From positions 1-57,395 of IMG/VR virus record IMGVR_UViG_3300036791_001261: a DNA stretch of 57,395 nucleotides; one strand, written 5' to 3'. Every line of letters begins with the position of its first letter. The first letter of the stretch is position 1. The stretch is from a virus. The translations under genes were made by a program, and so were the position numbers. Of this stretch, positions 33,224 through 42,914 are shown piece by piece. The notes below the pieces were generated by a model, which worked only from the letters and a program-made list of their open reading frames with translations, made no database searches and had not been told where the DNA came from.

Positions 33224-33631
33224 ATGCTTTGCGACGTCACGCCCGTTGGAAGAGACGACAATCCGGTTGACCCGGACTTTGGAGTTCCTACACGTCCTCC
33301 CCATGTCAGCGGAGGACCGATTATTCCTCCGCTTCTGCCAGGAGTAAGCCCGCCTCCAGGGGTTGCAGTGCCGCCGATCCATCTTCCTGGTGGACCTATC
33401 GCCATGCCACCGATCTATGTTCCTATAGAGCCTCCTCCAGTAATAGGTGGTGGGCCAATTCTACCCCCAATACTATGGCCTCCTGTACCACCTGATGTTG
33501 GACTTCCACCTGGAAAAGCTGGGGTTCTTGTTTTAGTGTATTACAACGATAAGTGGCATCCCCACTGGTATGTAGTAGATACCAAGCCTCCTGATGGCGG
33601 AAAGCCGCCGGAAGCTGGACCGAAAAGATAA
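33224..33631 (+). CDS. Proline-rich protein with atypical codon use
   Basis: A 135-aa protein with more than 30 prolines (repeats such as GGPIIPPLLPG, GGPILPPILWPP) and a short C-terminal segment VLVYYNDKWHPHWYVV. Third positions are clearly richer in A/T (CCT, CCA, GGA, GTT) than in neighbours, suggesting recent gain. AAAAAGGAGAACCTC precedes the ATG. A spike or linker part of the virion is possible; function unknown. Confidence 0.66.
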   Translation: MLCDVTPVGRDDNPVDPDFGVPTRPPHVSGGPIIPPLLPGVSPPPGVAVPPIHLPGGPIAMPPIYVPIEPPPVIGGGPILPPILWPPVPPDVGLPPGKAGVLVLVYYNDKWHPHWYVVDTKPPDGGKPPEAGPKR

Positions 33632-33635
33632 CTAG

Positions 33636-35000
33636 TTGGCTCAACCTGGCTACACTTACCTCACACTCGGAGGCGCGCGTACGGAACTCGCCGCGCGCCT
33701 CGAAGACAACGGAAGGCCCGGACAGTCGCCGCTCGTCTTCTGGACGGCTGCGGAGCTGAACGATCTCATCGCGGAGGCCGTCCGCACCTGGCAGGCGCTG
33801 ACCGGCACGTACAAGCAGCGCGCCACATTCCAAATTGAGCCCAGCGGCGGCGTGGGCGGTAGCGCGTTCTACGATCTGCGCAGCATGCCTTCGGGCATTC
33901 TGAGCTTCTACGTCACGGATCTGCAGATCGTCAACATGGTGCTGGCCTGCCTGCTGGAGCCGCCGCTCACGCCCACCTGGACCGGCACCGGCCAATACTT
34001 CTTCGACCAGATCGTCAACACGTTGCAGAACCGCATCAATCGCTGGCTGACGGACACCGGTGCGAACGTGACACGGCAGATCCAGAATGTCGGCACAGGA
34101 CCATCGGCGGCGCGCACGTTCCTGCCCGAGGCCGTACTCGACGTGCGGCGCGCGGCGTGGGTCAACACCGTCGGCAAATACAGCACGCTATGGCGCGACG
34201 ATGAATACGCCATGCAGGCGTTTCTCAACTCCGGCTCGCTGGCGCCGGTCGACCCGCCGCTCGTCTGGGGCAAGTTCACTCTCCCGCCGGTCGGCGTCGA
34301 GGTCTACCCGCCGCCGCTCAATCCCGGCGAGCTGGAGACGCTGGTCGTAACCAGCGGCCCGCAGATCGGCACCACGCCGGCCACCGTCTACGACACGCCC
34401 ACGGTGCTGAACATTCCGGAGGATTTCGTATGGGGGATGATCTTCGGCGCGCTGAGCGATCTGTTCTCGGCGGACGGGCCGGCGCGTGATCCCGACCGAG
34501 CCGTATACGCCGAGACCCGTTACCAGGAGTCCGCCGAGCTGTACCGCCTGAACCCTACGTTACTCCAGACGCAGATCGACGGCGTGCCGATCTGGTCGGG
34601 CTCTGTGTTCGAGATGGACTCGTTCCTGGCCACCTGGCAATCGAACCCGGGCGTGCCGCAGTTCGCGGGTATGTGTGATCGCAACCTGGTCGCCTTCGGG
34701 CCGACGCCGGACAGCACCTACAGCGTCACCATGGACGTGGTCGGCAATATCCCCGTACCGGGCGGCGATGCCGACTACCTGCAGGTGGATCGCGGTGTGA
34801 TCAATCCGTTGATTGACTACGCCTTTCACTTGGCCAGTTTCAAGATGGCGGGCCCCGAGTTTCACAACACCGACAAGCTGCGCCAGAACTTCTACAAGGC
34901 CGCCGCGCTCGAGAATAGCCGCCTCACCAAGGCCAACTTCTACCGCACGGCGCTGCAGTTGCCCGCTATGCGGCAACAGGCGGAGGTGCCAAGGATCTGA
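33636..35000 (+). CDS. Putative head-tail connector/adaptor protein
   Basis: A 454-aa protein. It begins with an amphipathic helix region ([20 protein letters not shown]), as in many adaptor proteins, and ends with [23 protein letters not shown] start at 33636 is used because no ATG fits; the ribosome site is weak. Position fits a head-tail joining role. Confidence 0.66.
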   Translation: MAQPGYTYLTLGGARTELAARLEDNGRPGQSPLVFWTAAELNDLIAEAVRTWQALTGTYKQRATFQIEPSGGVGGSAFYDLRSMPSGILSFYVTDLQIVNMVLACLLEPPLTPTWTGTGQYFFDQIVNTLQNRINRWLTDTGANVTRQIQNVGTGPSAARTFLPEAVLDVRRAAWVNTVGKYSTLWRDDEYAMQAFLNSGSLAPVDPPLVWGKFTLPPVGVEVYPPPLNPGELETLVVTSGPQIGTTPATVYDTPTVLNIPEDFVWGMIFGALSDLFSADGPARDPDRAVYAETRYQESAELYRLNPTLLQTQIDGVPIWSGSVFEMDSFLATWQSNPGVPQFAGMCDRNLVAFGPTPDSTYSVTMDVVGNIPVPGGDADYLQVDRGVINPLIDYAFHLASFKMAGPEFHNTDKLRQNFYKAAALENSRLTKANFYRTALQLPAMRQQAEVPRI

Positions 35001-35092
35001 TGACGCCCATGGATCTCATCTTGGCGCTTCTGATAGTCGCCCTTATAGTCGCCGCTTACCTCGCCGGGAAATCTCATGGGAGGAGGCGCTGA
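35000..35092 (+). CDS. Tiny single-span membrane protein (30 aa)
   Basis: A 30-aa protein with one transmembrane segment ([19 protein letters not shown]) and a basic end (KSHGRRR). TGATG overlaps link it to both neighbours. Could be a small holin-like or virion membrane peptide; the overlap pattern is the main support. Confidence 0.58.
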   Translation: MTPMDLILALLIVALIVAAYLAGKSHGRRR

Positions 35093-36174
35093 TGCAGCGG
35101 GCGCAGGGATTCGCGCAGCAGGGCAACCGGCTGGTGTGGACGGCGGGGCTGTCGTCGTCCAATCTCGTCCAGGAGAGTTGGCCCTTCGCTACCATTGCGG
35201 TCTACCTCACTGGCACCGCGACGCTGGCCGAGATTTACGCCGACAACCTGCTCCCGCCCACGCCGCGCCCCAACCCTTTCACCGCCAACCAGGACGGCTA
35301 TTGGTGGTTCTATGCGGCCAACGGCCGCTATGACGTGATGATGACGTCGGGGAACCTCTCCTGGACTATTAGCGATCTGCCTCTCGTTGATACCGGCATC
35401 AATTTCCGGGGCATTGTCACCGACACCTCGCAGTTGCCGCTGACCGGCAACGGAGTGGGCGATGCCTTTTGGAACTCGACCACCGGCGTTCTGTGGGTGT
35501 GGGACGGCACGCAATGGACAAACTCCGGCTCATTCATGGGCCCTCAGGGCGCAACGGGACCGCAAGGCGCAGCAGGCACTCCTGGGGCGACCGGCCCGCA
35601 GGGACCGATGGGCCCGCCCGGCCACAGCACGACCATCCAGGGGAGCGTACCGGACTCCAGCCAGTTGCCGCCCTCGGCGAACGAGGGGGACGCCTACATC
35701 GACGACTCGACCGGCGATCTCTGGTCATGGACGGGTACCGCCTGGATAAACGTGGGCAAGATCATGGGGCCGCAAGGTCCCGTCGGTCCGGTCGGTCCCG
35801 GTGGTCCGCAGGGGCCGCAAGGACCGCAAGGAATTCAGGGACCGCAGGGGATTTCGGGGGTGCCGGGGGCGCAGGGCCCACCGGGGCCGAGTGGCAGCGG
35901 TATCGGCGCGGGCGGCCCCGTTACCGCGCAGCGCGCGTTCAATGTCAGCTACGTCAACAACACCGGCAGCGCGATGATGGTTACGGTCAGCGCGGAGCTT
36001 GCCTCGTCCGCCACGGTAGCCGCTACCGTCAATGGCACGCTGGTCGCGGAAATCTGGAACACACCTACCGAATACAACATCTGTGCCCTGTCATTCTGGG
36101 TGCTCCCAGGGCAGAGCTACGAATGTCAGGGAGCCGGGGGTCCTATTTTGCAAGTCTGGAGCGAATGGTGGTGA
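35092..36174 (+). CDS. Second collagen-like fibre protein
   Basis: A 360-aa protein. Residues about 1-100 are a virion-attachment-type domain; two modules of the DTSQLP...GDAF...VLWVWDG...W type follow, separated by Gly-X-Y repeats, then a beta-rich C-terminal domain (about 280-360). The modules are the same kind as the five in the large fibre at 14903. GGAGGAGGCGCTG precedes the ATG. No S74 domain. Probably a head or tail fibre. Confidence 0.8.
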   Translation: MQRAQGFAQQGNRLVWTAGLSSSNLVQESWPFATIAVYLTGTATLAEIYADNLLPPTPRPNPFTANQDGYWWFYAANGRYDVMMTSGNLSWTISDLPLVDTGINFRGIVTDTSQLPLTGNGVGDAFWNSTTGVLWVWDGTQWTNSGSFMGPQGATGPQGAAGTPGATGPQGPMGPPGHSTTIQGSVPDSSQLPPSANEGDAYIDDSTGDLWSWTGTAWINVGKIMGPQGPVGPVGPGGPQGPQGPQGIQGPQGISGVPGAQGPPGPSGSGIGAGGPVTAQRAFNVSYVNNTGSAMMVTVSAELASSATVAATVNGTLVAEIWNTPTEYNICALSFWVLPGQSYECQGAGGPILQVWSEWW

Positions 36175-36177
36175 TGC

Positions 36178-39100
36178 ATGGCCGAATTCCAGCGCAAGCC
36201 GATTCCGTTTCTGCACAATGGCATGAACTGGAACAGCCCCGTGGAGAAACTAGCCGACGGCCAGGTACCGTGGGTCAAGAATGCGCGCGTGCTCGAACGC
36301 GGCACGGTCTCTAGCGCCCACGGCTTCAGCGACGCCTTCCCCGGCCATCACCTAGCCGACGCCTACCTGCACTCACTCTCGCGGCTGAACGTCCTGAACC
36401 TGGAGTACGACCCAAACCTGCGTCGCACTTATGTCATGGGCGGCGATCAGGAGCTGTTCGTGTTCCAGGATGGCCCCATCCTGACGAACTCTACGCTCAA
36501 TCCCGTATCGACTCCGCTGGGCCAGTTCGGCGGCTTCTCCGGCAACCCGCTCTCCATCGTCGACGCGCAGCCGGCCGGCGCGGCGGTGGCGTGGAAGTAC
36601 ATCGCCGACTCGAAGCAGATGGTCACGGCGGGCTACTATCCGTCCGACGTCGCCGGCGAAACGATGGGGCGGTGTCTGACCGTGGGCCTGACGCCGCCGG
36701 TAAACCAGGCCATCCCGTCGGTGTATGGGGCCGGCAATCTCCTCGGCGACTATCAGTGGTCCTTCGCTTACCGGCGTGTGCCCACCGGTGCGCGGTCCAA
36801 TCCGAGCGCGGCGACCAGGCAATGCGTAGGCCCGGCCTCGACCACCTGCAAACCGGCTCTGACGCTCACTAGCCAATCGGCCACCATGATATTGCCGACG
36901 CCCCCCAACGACCCGCAGACGGGGAATCCCGACCCCAACGTCGTGATCGACATTTACCGCTTCGGCGGCGCGGTGCTGCGCTGGGCGCTAGTTGGTTCCG
37001 GCGCTGGAGGCACGCAGTTCATCGACAACACGTTGGATCTCGACTTACTCGCCGCGCCGTCGCCTCCGCAGGTGACGGACGCCAGCACCGGCCAAACTCG
37101 ATTCAATCTGTTCCGGCCGTTTGTGACGGGGGATATCGACCGGGCGGGCACAGCCAGTATTGATGCTATCCCGCTAGGAAACCATGCCTGGGTGCTCAAT
37201 TTTACGGCTGGCACCGACGGCAAGACGACAGAGTTCAACACGAACTGGCTGCCGGGGTCGACCATCACCGTGTTTGGCCACGCCTTCACCATCTACCAGG
37301 TCATCTCCCCAACCAAGCTGGAGCTGATGGACGATGCGACCGGTATTCTGGTTCGGGGCGACAGTTACCCCTGGAGCATCGCCGCTGGCACGCTCAAGGC
37401 GGGGACGCCCCTCGCGCACCTGTGGGGACCGTATGGCGTCGGCCAGTCTGGATCGTATCTGTTCGCCTGCGGCGACCAGAACTCCACGGGCACGCTGTAC
37501 TGGACCAACGGCAACGATCCCGACTCGACGGACATCGTCAATAACATCGTCGTGACCAGCCCTTCGGAAAAACTGGTTACGGGCTGCATCTACAACGGCC
37601 AGCCATGGTGCTGGTCGACCGAGCGCCAGTTTCAGGTCAACCCCTCGCTTACGGTTTTCGGCCAATTCACCACGCAGGAGATGGCTGGCGCCCGGGGATG
37701 CTGGCTCGAATGGTCGCTCTCCGTGCAGTCCAATGGCTTCGCGGATCAGAGTGTCACATGGCGCGGCAAGGACGGACTCTATGATTGGTCCGCCAATGGA
37801 GGCCTGCAGAGGCTGACGGATCCGCTCTATGCGTTTTTCCCGCACGATGGGCATCCCGGCATTGCGCCCGAGACCATCATGCCGTTCATCGGACCCAACT
37901 CCGAACAGCCGGAACATGTCGGCAACCTAGCGGACGGCAGCGTGGCCGACGGCTCGCCGGCCACCAAGTATCACCGGACGTGCTGGTTTCAGGGGCTACT
38001 GTTCTATGACTTCGTGGCCTTGACGGAAGACACCTCGGGCGCGAGTGTGAACACTTTCTCGACGCTCGTCTGGGATACGGTCAACATCCAGGGTGGCGGC
38101 TGGGTGTCACTCGATCAGCCGTTCGCCGACACCACCAAGCCCGTAGCCCGTTTCGTGGAAGTCGGAGCGAACGATTCCACGGTCGACAGTCAGATCCCCG
38201 AGAGTGGCATTGGCCTGGGGCCGGCACAACGCGGCGGCAATCTCAAAGTGACCTGGGGAGGAACCATCTACGACTACCTGGGCTTCACGCGCGGTTTCGA
38301 GACTCGCATCATCACTCGCGCCGAAGACATGGGAGACTCGCGGGCTCCCAAGCTATGGGGCGACTACTGGCTGGATTGCTCGCCCGTGAGTCAGATCACT
38401 GTCGTCCCCCTGGTCAATTTCAACCTGTCCAACATCACGCCCAACACGATCCCGCCGCCCGCAGGCTTTCCGCCGCCGCCTACCCTGCCGCCTCCGCCCT
38501 CGCTGCAGATCGTCGAGCGCACGCAATACGTACTCGATTTCTTCGACATGTTGATCGCGGGCGGCAAGGGTCTGCTCAACAACACGCTCGGCCTGGACGT
38601 GCGCTGGATCGCGCCGGACGGCCAGTATCTCACGACCATCAATCAGTGGCAGCCGTCGTTCATCATCAAGCCCGAAGTGCTGCAGTTCCGCGCGCAGGAT
38701 CGCGACGATCAAGGCGCAATCCAGGCGAAATACCTGATGGGCATGAACATGGAGGCCAACACCAACGTGTTCGACGAAACGCCCGTCCCGAGCTTCGTGC
38801 TGAATGTAATCGTCGACGGCCAGGTCGTCGCGCAGCCGCTCGTCCAGCATGACGGCCAGACCATCAAGCCCTACGGCTGGGAGCCCGTCGCGGGCTACGA
38901 GTTCCAGGTGCAGATGAGCTATCCGGAGGCCGTCAATTGGCAGCTGTTCAAGGTCAATTGGCTCTTCGAGCCGTGGCCCGACGCCGTGGTGCGCAAGTAC
39001 CCCTTCACTAGCCTGGGAGAGACGGGCGACAAGTTCATCCAGGGCATCGTGCTGCCCATGGAGACCAACGGTGAACCGGCCACGGTGGGAGTCTGGTTCG

Positions 39101-39636
39101 ACGACACAAACCAAACCGAGACCTGGACCAAGACGACCCTGCCGCTAAAGAAAACCGGCGTGGTGCTGGATATGCCGGAGCCGATCATCGCGCACTTTAT
39201 CCAGTTTGAGACCCTCACGCCGCATCGTATCTGGCCCGCCGAAGCCAAGGTCGTCTGGGAGCCGGTCCCCGAGCTGACCAGCACCTGGCAGACACAGGAG
39301 ACCGATCATGACTTGGGCACCTGGCACCACCTGCGCGACTGCTTCATCGCCTACATGGGCGGCACCGGCTCGCCGATCTTTACCGTCACCGACGAATACG
39401 AATCGGTGCAATATGTGCTCGACCCGGTGAGTCCCGGCCAGTTCATCCGCTGCTATCGCGTGCTGAAGCCCATGAAGGCGAAGTGGCACAGGTACCGCGT
39501 CGACGGTGGTGTTCCGGGCATTCGCCTCTACGTCAGGGACACCATCGTGCGCGTCAAGGAATGGGGCTCGATCGCCCCCTACGTCAGTGCACAACCGTTC
39601 GGCGATCTGAGCCGCGCTGCCGGAGCGAGAATATGA
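36178..39636 (+). CDS. Large tail protein (tail hub or stabilisation type)
   Basis: An 1152-aa protein, strand-rich throughout, starting with FQRKPIPFLHNGMNWNSPVE. This kind of start and length recurs in podovirus-like phages for tail hub or tube proteins. A Pro-rich loop near residues 755-775 splits it into two halves. It follows the second fibre and precedes the ejection proteins. Confidence 0.66.
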   Translation: MAEFQRKPIPFLHNGMNWNSPVEKLADGQVPWVKNARVLERGTVSSAHGFSDAFPGHHLADAYLHSLSRLNVLNLEYDPNLRRTYVMGGDQELFVFQDGPILTNSTLNPVSTPLGQFGGFSGNPLSIVDAQPAGAAVAWKYIADSKQMVTAGYYPSDVAGETMGRCLTVGLTPPVNQAIPSVYGAGNLLGDYQWSFAYRRVPTGARSNPSAATRQCVGPASTTCKPALTLTSQSATMILPTPPNDPQTGNPDPNVVIDIYRFGGAVLRWALVGSGAGGTQFIDNTLDLDLLAAPSPPQVTDASTGQTRFNLFRPFVTGDIDRAGTASIDAIPLGNHAWVLNFTAGTDGKTTEFNTNWLPGSTITVFGHAFTIYQVISPTKLELMDDATGILVRGDSYPWSIAAGTLKAGTPLAHLWGPYGVGQSGSYLFACGDQNSTGTLYWTNGNDPDSTDIVNNIVVTSPSEKLVTGCIYNGQPWCWSTERQFQVNPSLTVFGQFTTQEMAGARGCWLEWSLSVQSNGFADQSVTWRGKDGLYDWSANGGLQRLTDPLYAFFPHDGHPGIAPETIMPFIGPNSEQPEHVGNLADGSVADGSPATKYHRTCWFQGLLFYDFVALTEDTSGASVNTFSTLVWDTVNIQGGGWVSLDQPFADTTKPVARFVEVGANDSTVDSQIPESGIGLGPAQRGGNLKVTWGGTIYDYLGFTRGFETRIITRAEDMGDSRAPKLWGDYWLDCSPVSQITVVPLVNFNLSNITPNTIPPPAGFPPPPTLPPPPSLQIVERTQYVLDFFDMLIAGGKGLLNNTLGLDVRWIAPDGQYLTTINQWQPSFIIKPEVLQFRAQDRDDQGAIQAKYLMGMNMEANTNVFDETPVPSFVLNVIVDGQVVAQPLVQHDGQTIKPYGWEPVAGYEFQVQMSYPEAVNWQLFKVNWLFEPWPDAVVRKYPFTSLGETGDKFIQGIVLPMETNGEPATVGVWFDDTNQTETWTKTTLPLKKTGVVLDMPEPIIAHFIQFETLTPHRIWPAEAKVVWEPVPELTSTWQTQETDHDLGTWHHLRDCFIAYMGGTGSPIFTVTDEYESVQYVLDPVSPGQFIRCYRVLKPMKAKWHRYRVDGGVPGIRLYVRDTIVRVKEWGSIAPYVSAQPFGDLSRAAGARI

Positions 39637-40061
39637 GCCAACGCAATCAGACCGCCGGCTGGCTTCCCAATCTCACCAACCTGGGCCTGCCCCGGCAGCT
39701 CACCGACGGGATCACGCAGAATTTCACGCTGCTCTACTCGCTGCGTGACACAGCCTCGCAGACCGCGACCGACGTCAGCCGCATGAACCAGTACGGCGCG
39801 CACACCAAGCGCGTGCAGCAGATCGCGGCGGCCAGCTCCCCCAACGGCGGGCTCTACTTCGAAACCGATCGGGCTACGGCGTTTTATCAGTCGCGCCTGG
39901 CGCAGGCCGGGGGGACGCCCCGCTGGTTCTATGCGGGCGGCATCTACTACGACGTCCTGGCCAATCAGCCCACCGACCTGGGCACCGACGACACCGGCTT
40001 CCTGTTCCTGGCGGGGACGCAGCTGTATCGCTGGAACGGCGCCAGTTGGGATACGGTATAG
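39633..40061 (+). CDS. Hypothetical tail-region protein
   Basis: A 142-aa protein with a helical first half (LTDGITQNFTLLYSLRDTAS) and a second half containing YDVLANQPTDLGTDDTGFLF and LYRWNGASWDTV, similar in style to the fibre modules. Starts by ATGA overlap with the large tail protein. Confidence 0.7.
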   Translation: MSQRNQTAGWLPNLTNLGLPRQLTDGITQNFTLLYSLRDTASQTATDVSRMNQYGAHTKRVQQIAAASSPNGGLYFETDRATAFYQSRLAQAGGTPRWFYAGGIYYDVLANQPTDLGTDDTGFLFLAGTQLYRWNGASWDTV

Positions 40062-40063
40062 GC

Positions 40064-40867
40064 ATGGCGACCACCATCGTCAATCCGTCGGGTGGCAGCG
40101 TTCCGGGCATGGACCAGATCGACCAGGCCTTCGGCCGGATCTACAACATGTTCGGCAACCCGGGCCAGAGCAATACCAGCACGGGCGGCACCGGCCCCGG
40201 CGGTATTACGCCGCAGCCGATCTCGGGCTCGGACAACTCGCTCACCGCGTTCTGGCGCGGCCTCTCGAACCTGGCGGGATCGACGGTGCCGAGCTTCCTG
40301 CAGTCAGGCGGCAACCTGCTGGGCACGGGCATGGGCGTGACGCAGGGCGGGCTCGACATGTCGGGGACCGGCTTCGGCACCACAACGCAGGGCCTTCAGA
40401 CCCTGCAGCCGTCGATTGATTTCTACAACAAGATCTTGTCCGGCGACCCCACGGCCACCGCGCAAGCGCTCGCCCCCACGGCGGCGAATATCTCGCAGAT
40501 CACGTCAGGTGCGACCAACCAGGCAACCCAGGGACTGCCTGGGGGTGGCTACCGGGCCGCCACCCTGGCCGGTCTGCCGTATGCGCAGGCCGCGCAGGTG
40601 GGCAACGCGGCGCTCCAGCTGCAGCCGGCGGCGGCTACGGCTCTCGGGCAGCTCGGCGGCGAACAGGCGCAGATCGGCGCCACGCAGGCGGGTATTGGCC
40701 AGGGCGTTTCGCAGACCGGCCTGGGCGTCGGCCAGTTGGGAACCGTGCTCACCGGCCAGGGCCTGCAGACATTGCAAAACACGATCGCTGACGTGCTCAG
40801 CAAGATGGGGATCAACATTCAGGGCGGAACTGCGAATCTGTTCAGCCAGATCGTGGGGTCGCTATAA
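40064..40867 (+). CDS. Putative ejection/internal virion protein
   Basis: A 267-aa, Gly/Ala/Gln-rich protein with long amphipathic stretches (AAQVGNAALQLQPAAATALG, LQTLQNTIADVLSKMG) and few charges, like proteins that leave the podovirus head to build the entry channel. First of the ejection-type series. Confidence 0.6.
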   Translation: MATTIVNPSGGSVPGMDQIDQAFGRIYNMFGNPGQSNTSTGGTGPGGITPQPISGSDNSLTAFWRGLSNLAGSTVPSFLQSGGNLLGTGMGVTQGGLDMSGTGFGTTTQGLQTLQPSIDFYNKILSGDPTATAQALAPTAANISQITSGATNQATQGLPGGGYRAATLAGLPYAQAAQVGNAALQLQPAAATALGQLGGEQAQIGATQAGIGQGVSQTGLGVGQLGTVLTGQGLQTLQNTIADVLSKMGINIQGGTANLFSQIVGSL

Positions 40868-40877
40868 GGGAGGATTT

Positions 40878-41126
40878 ATGGGATTAATTCGCGATGCAGC
40901 TTTGGGAGCCATCACCGGCGGGATGGGTGGCGGCGGGGCTATGGGCGCTTTACAAGGGGCGGCAAAAGGAGCTGCGGGCATGCCTGCCCGTAAGAAACGC
41001 CCTGGCAGCACCGATGTTTCAGGCGCGGGGGAGATTCCAGGGCAGGAGGAATACTCTGACGAAGGCTCAGGAGAGGGTGCCAAGCGCCCCAACGGTAAGC
41101 GCAGCAACGGGAAAAGCAGGCTATAA
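40878..41126 (+). CDS. Small Gly-rich protein with MGLIRD N-terminus
   Basis: An 82-aa protein. The N-terminal MGLIRDAALGAIT resembles the starts of the proteins at 42502 and 42915. A Gly/Ala segment follows (about residues 14-35), then a polar charged tail. GGGAGGATTT precedes the ATG. Membrane insertion or ejection cargo is possible. Confidence 0.65.
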   Translation: MGLIRDAALGAITGGMGGGGAMGALQGAAKGAAGMPARKKRPGSTDVSGAGEIPGQEEYSDEGSGEGAKRPNGKRSNGKSRL

Positions 41127-41129
41127 ACC

Positions 41130-42143
41130 ATGGATCTGAATCTGCTCTTGGGAACGACAAGCGTGTTGGGCATGGGGGCCGGAGTCTGGGCCCTCGTGCT
41201 GCATCGCAAAAACGGCAACGGCCACGCGCTTCCGCAGCCGGTCGAGCCCTGGCAGACGGCACAGCTGGCCGAGACGCTGCAGCCGCTCGCGATGCTGCCT
41301 CACCAGCTAGAGGCCAGCTTCGCGCACTTCCTCGAAGCGTTGGCGCCGGCTGAGCCCGAACCCGAACCCGAGCCCGCGTTTTGGCCGGGTCGCATAACTG
41401 ACCGGCTGGAGGAGATCCGCAACCTCCTGGCCGTCGAGCCACTCTGGCCCGACGAGCTGCGCAAGACGATCGAGCGCCTCGGTGCGGTGCTCGAGGAGCG
41501 CGCTACGGTCCCGGCCCCCGACATCGAGCGTACCCTCGAGCTGCTTGCCCGGGTGCAACCGCCTCCGCCGCCGCAGCGCCCCGACCCCACGGCGGGCCTG
41601 GTGCGTGCGCTCGAGGAGCTTCCCGCGCGCCTGGTGGATATGCTGGCGGCGGAGCGCAATCGCAGGCTGACTTCCGGCAACGTCAACACCACGTCCGGCC
41701 CCGCCGGGGGAGGAGAGGCCGGGGGCGGGAGCGGCGGGAGCCCACCCTCCCGCCGCGTAGCACCCGCGCTACCCAGGCTGCCGCCCACGACGCTGCCGCC
41801 CTCACCCTCGATCCCGGCCGCGTATGTCGCGGGATCCGTTTGGGTCCCGGCCCAGGTGGCGAACCTGCTGGAGCTGATCCAGCAACAGCTCGCCCCCAAC
41901 TGTCCCGGCACCGCCGTGGAGTTCGTCATCGCCGCCGACGAGGGGAACGCTGATCCCGTCCTGGTGGGAGCCGCCTCCTCGCTGGGAGGCCCGCTCACCC
42001 AGGACAACTACGCCTTCAAGCTCACGGCCTCGAGCCCGCCGCGCATTTACCGTTCGACCTATCCGGGGACCTCGACTCCCATCGGCGAGTTGCAGGTGCT
42101 CGCGGCCTCGTCGAGCGTCCTGCATGTGGAGGTGCAATCGTGA
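41130..42143 (+). CDS. Membrane-anchored protein with duplicated C-terminal domain
   Basis: A 337-aa protein. An N-terminal transmembrane segment (SVLGMGAGVWALVL), a charged helical part, a Pro/Gly linker (about 185-230) and a C-terminal domain of about 110 residues (AAYVAGSVWV, LLELIQQQL, GTAVEFVIAAD, YPGTSTPIGELQV). The latter is a paralogue of the whole next gene. Its stop overlaps that gene as ATGA or GTGA-type overlap (42140-42143). Confidence 0.7.
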   Translation: MDLNLLLGTTSVLGMGAGVWALVLHRKNGNGHALPQPVEPWQTAQLAETLQPLAMLPHQLEASFAHFLEALAPAEPEPEPEPAFWPGRITDRLEEIRNLLAVEPLWPDELRKTIERLGAVLEERATVPAPDIERTLELLARVQPPPPPQRPDPTAGLVRALEELPARLVDMLAAERNRRLTSGNVNTTSGPAGGGEAGGGSGGSPPSRRVAPALPRLPPTTLPPSPSIPAAYVAGSVWVPAQVANLLELIQQQLAPNCPGTAVEFVIAADEGNADPVLVGAASSLGGPLTQDNYAFKLTASSPPRIYRSTYPGTSTPIGELQVLAASSSVLHVEVQS

Positions 42144-42502
42144 GCGCGTTCCCGCCGCGATCTTCGGTTCCGGCTCCGTATGTCGCGGGGACGATCACCG
42201 TGGCTGCGGGTAAGACGTACGGCCTCCTGGAGTTGATTCACCAGCAGCTCTTCCTGGATGTCCCCGGCACCTCTGTAGAGTTCCGCATTGAGGCGGATGC
42301 CACTAACGCGGCTCCGATCTTCGTAGGCGCGACATCGCCGGGAGGCGGCCCGATCAGTTGCGACAACTACGCGTATGCGCTGACGCCCATGGGGCCGTCG
42401 CGCAAGTATCGTGCGTCTTACCCCGGCACCGGCACGCCGCAGGGGGTGCTGCAGGTTTTTGCGCCGGCCGGGGGGAAGTTGCACGTGGAGGTGAACGAAT
42501 AA
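42140..42502 (+). CDS. Paralogue of the preceding C-terminal domain
   Basis: A 120-aa protein: APYVAGTITV, LLELIHQQL, GTSVEFRIEAD, DNYAYAL and YPGTGTPQGVLQVF line up in order with the end of the previous protein. Beta-rich, likely a virion or carbohydrate-binding type module. It overlaps the next gene by one base (TAATG). Confidence 0.74.
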   Translation: MSAFPPRSSVPAPYVAGTITVAAGKTYGLLELIHQQLFLDVPGTSVEFRIEADATNAAPIFVGATSPGGGPISCDNYAYALTPMGPSRKYRASYPGTGTPQGVLQVFAPAGGKLHVEVNE

Positions 42503-42714
42503 TGGGTTTGTTTCGCGACATCGTATCCGGCGTCACCGGCGTCCCGCTTGGTGGCAGCAAGAAGCGCTCGTCGAGCAACAGCAGCGACGGCTCGAATTCC
42601 AATCCGGACGACACCGGGGCATCTTCCGATTACGGCGAGAAGTACGGCACGAGCGTGCTGCGGGCCGTAAAGCGCTCCGCGCGGCGTATCACCGACAAGG
42701 GGGACGACCGATGA
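42502..42714 (+). CDS. Small protein with MGLFRD N-terminus
   Basis: A 70-aa protein. MGLFRDIVSGVTG is followed by a Ser/Asn-rich linker and a basic helix (TSVLRAVKRSARRITDKG). Shares its start with the proteins at 40878 and 42915. Coupled to both neighbours by short overlaps. Confidence 0.66.
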   Translation: MGLFRDIVSGVTGVPLGGSKKRSSSNSSDGSNSNPDDTGASSDYGEKYGTSVLRAVKRSARRITDKGDDR

Positions 42715-42911
42715 TCACCAATGGCGTGCGAGATAGCGCGACGCCGGTGCACAGCACCCTGCGCGAGAAGTTCGACTACGCCGGAGCGGTCCACGATCAC
42801 CAGCGCGCGGCGCAGGCTGGTGGGCCTCGCCAGATCGCGCGCGACTTCGGACGGCCGCGCGGATCGGATCGCTTTCCGGCGAAGCGCCGCAGCAGACGAT
42901 CCAAGCGATGA
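42711..42911 (+). CDS. Small basic protein
   Basis: A 66-aa protein with an Arg/Lys-rich end (RFPAKRRSRRSKR). ATGA overlap with the previous gene. Not recognised; the charge suggests nucleic-acid contact. Confidence 0.58.
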   Translation: MITNGVRDSATPVHSTLREKFDYAGAVHDHQRAAQAGGPRQIARDFGRPRGSDRFPAKRRSRRSKR

Positions 42912-42914
42912 ACT

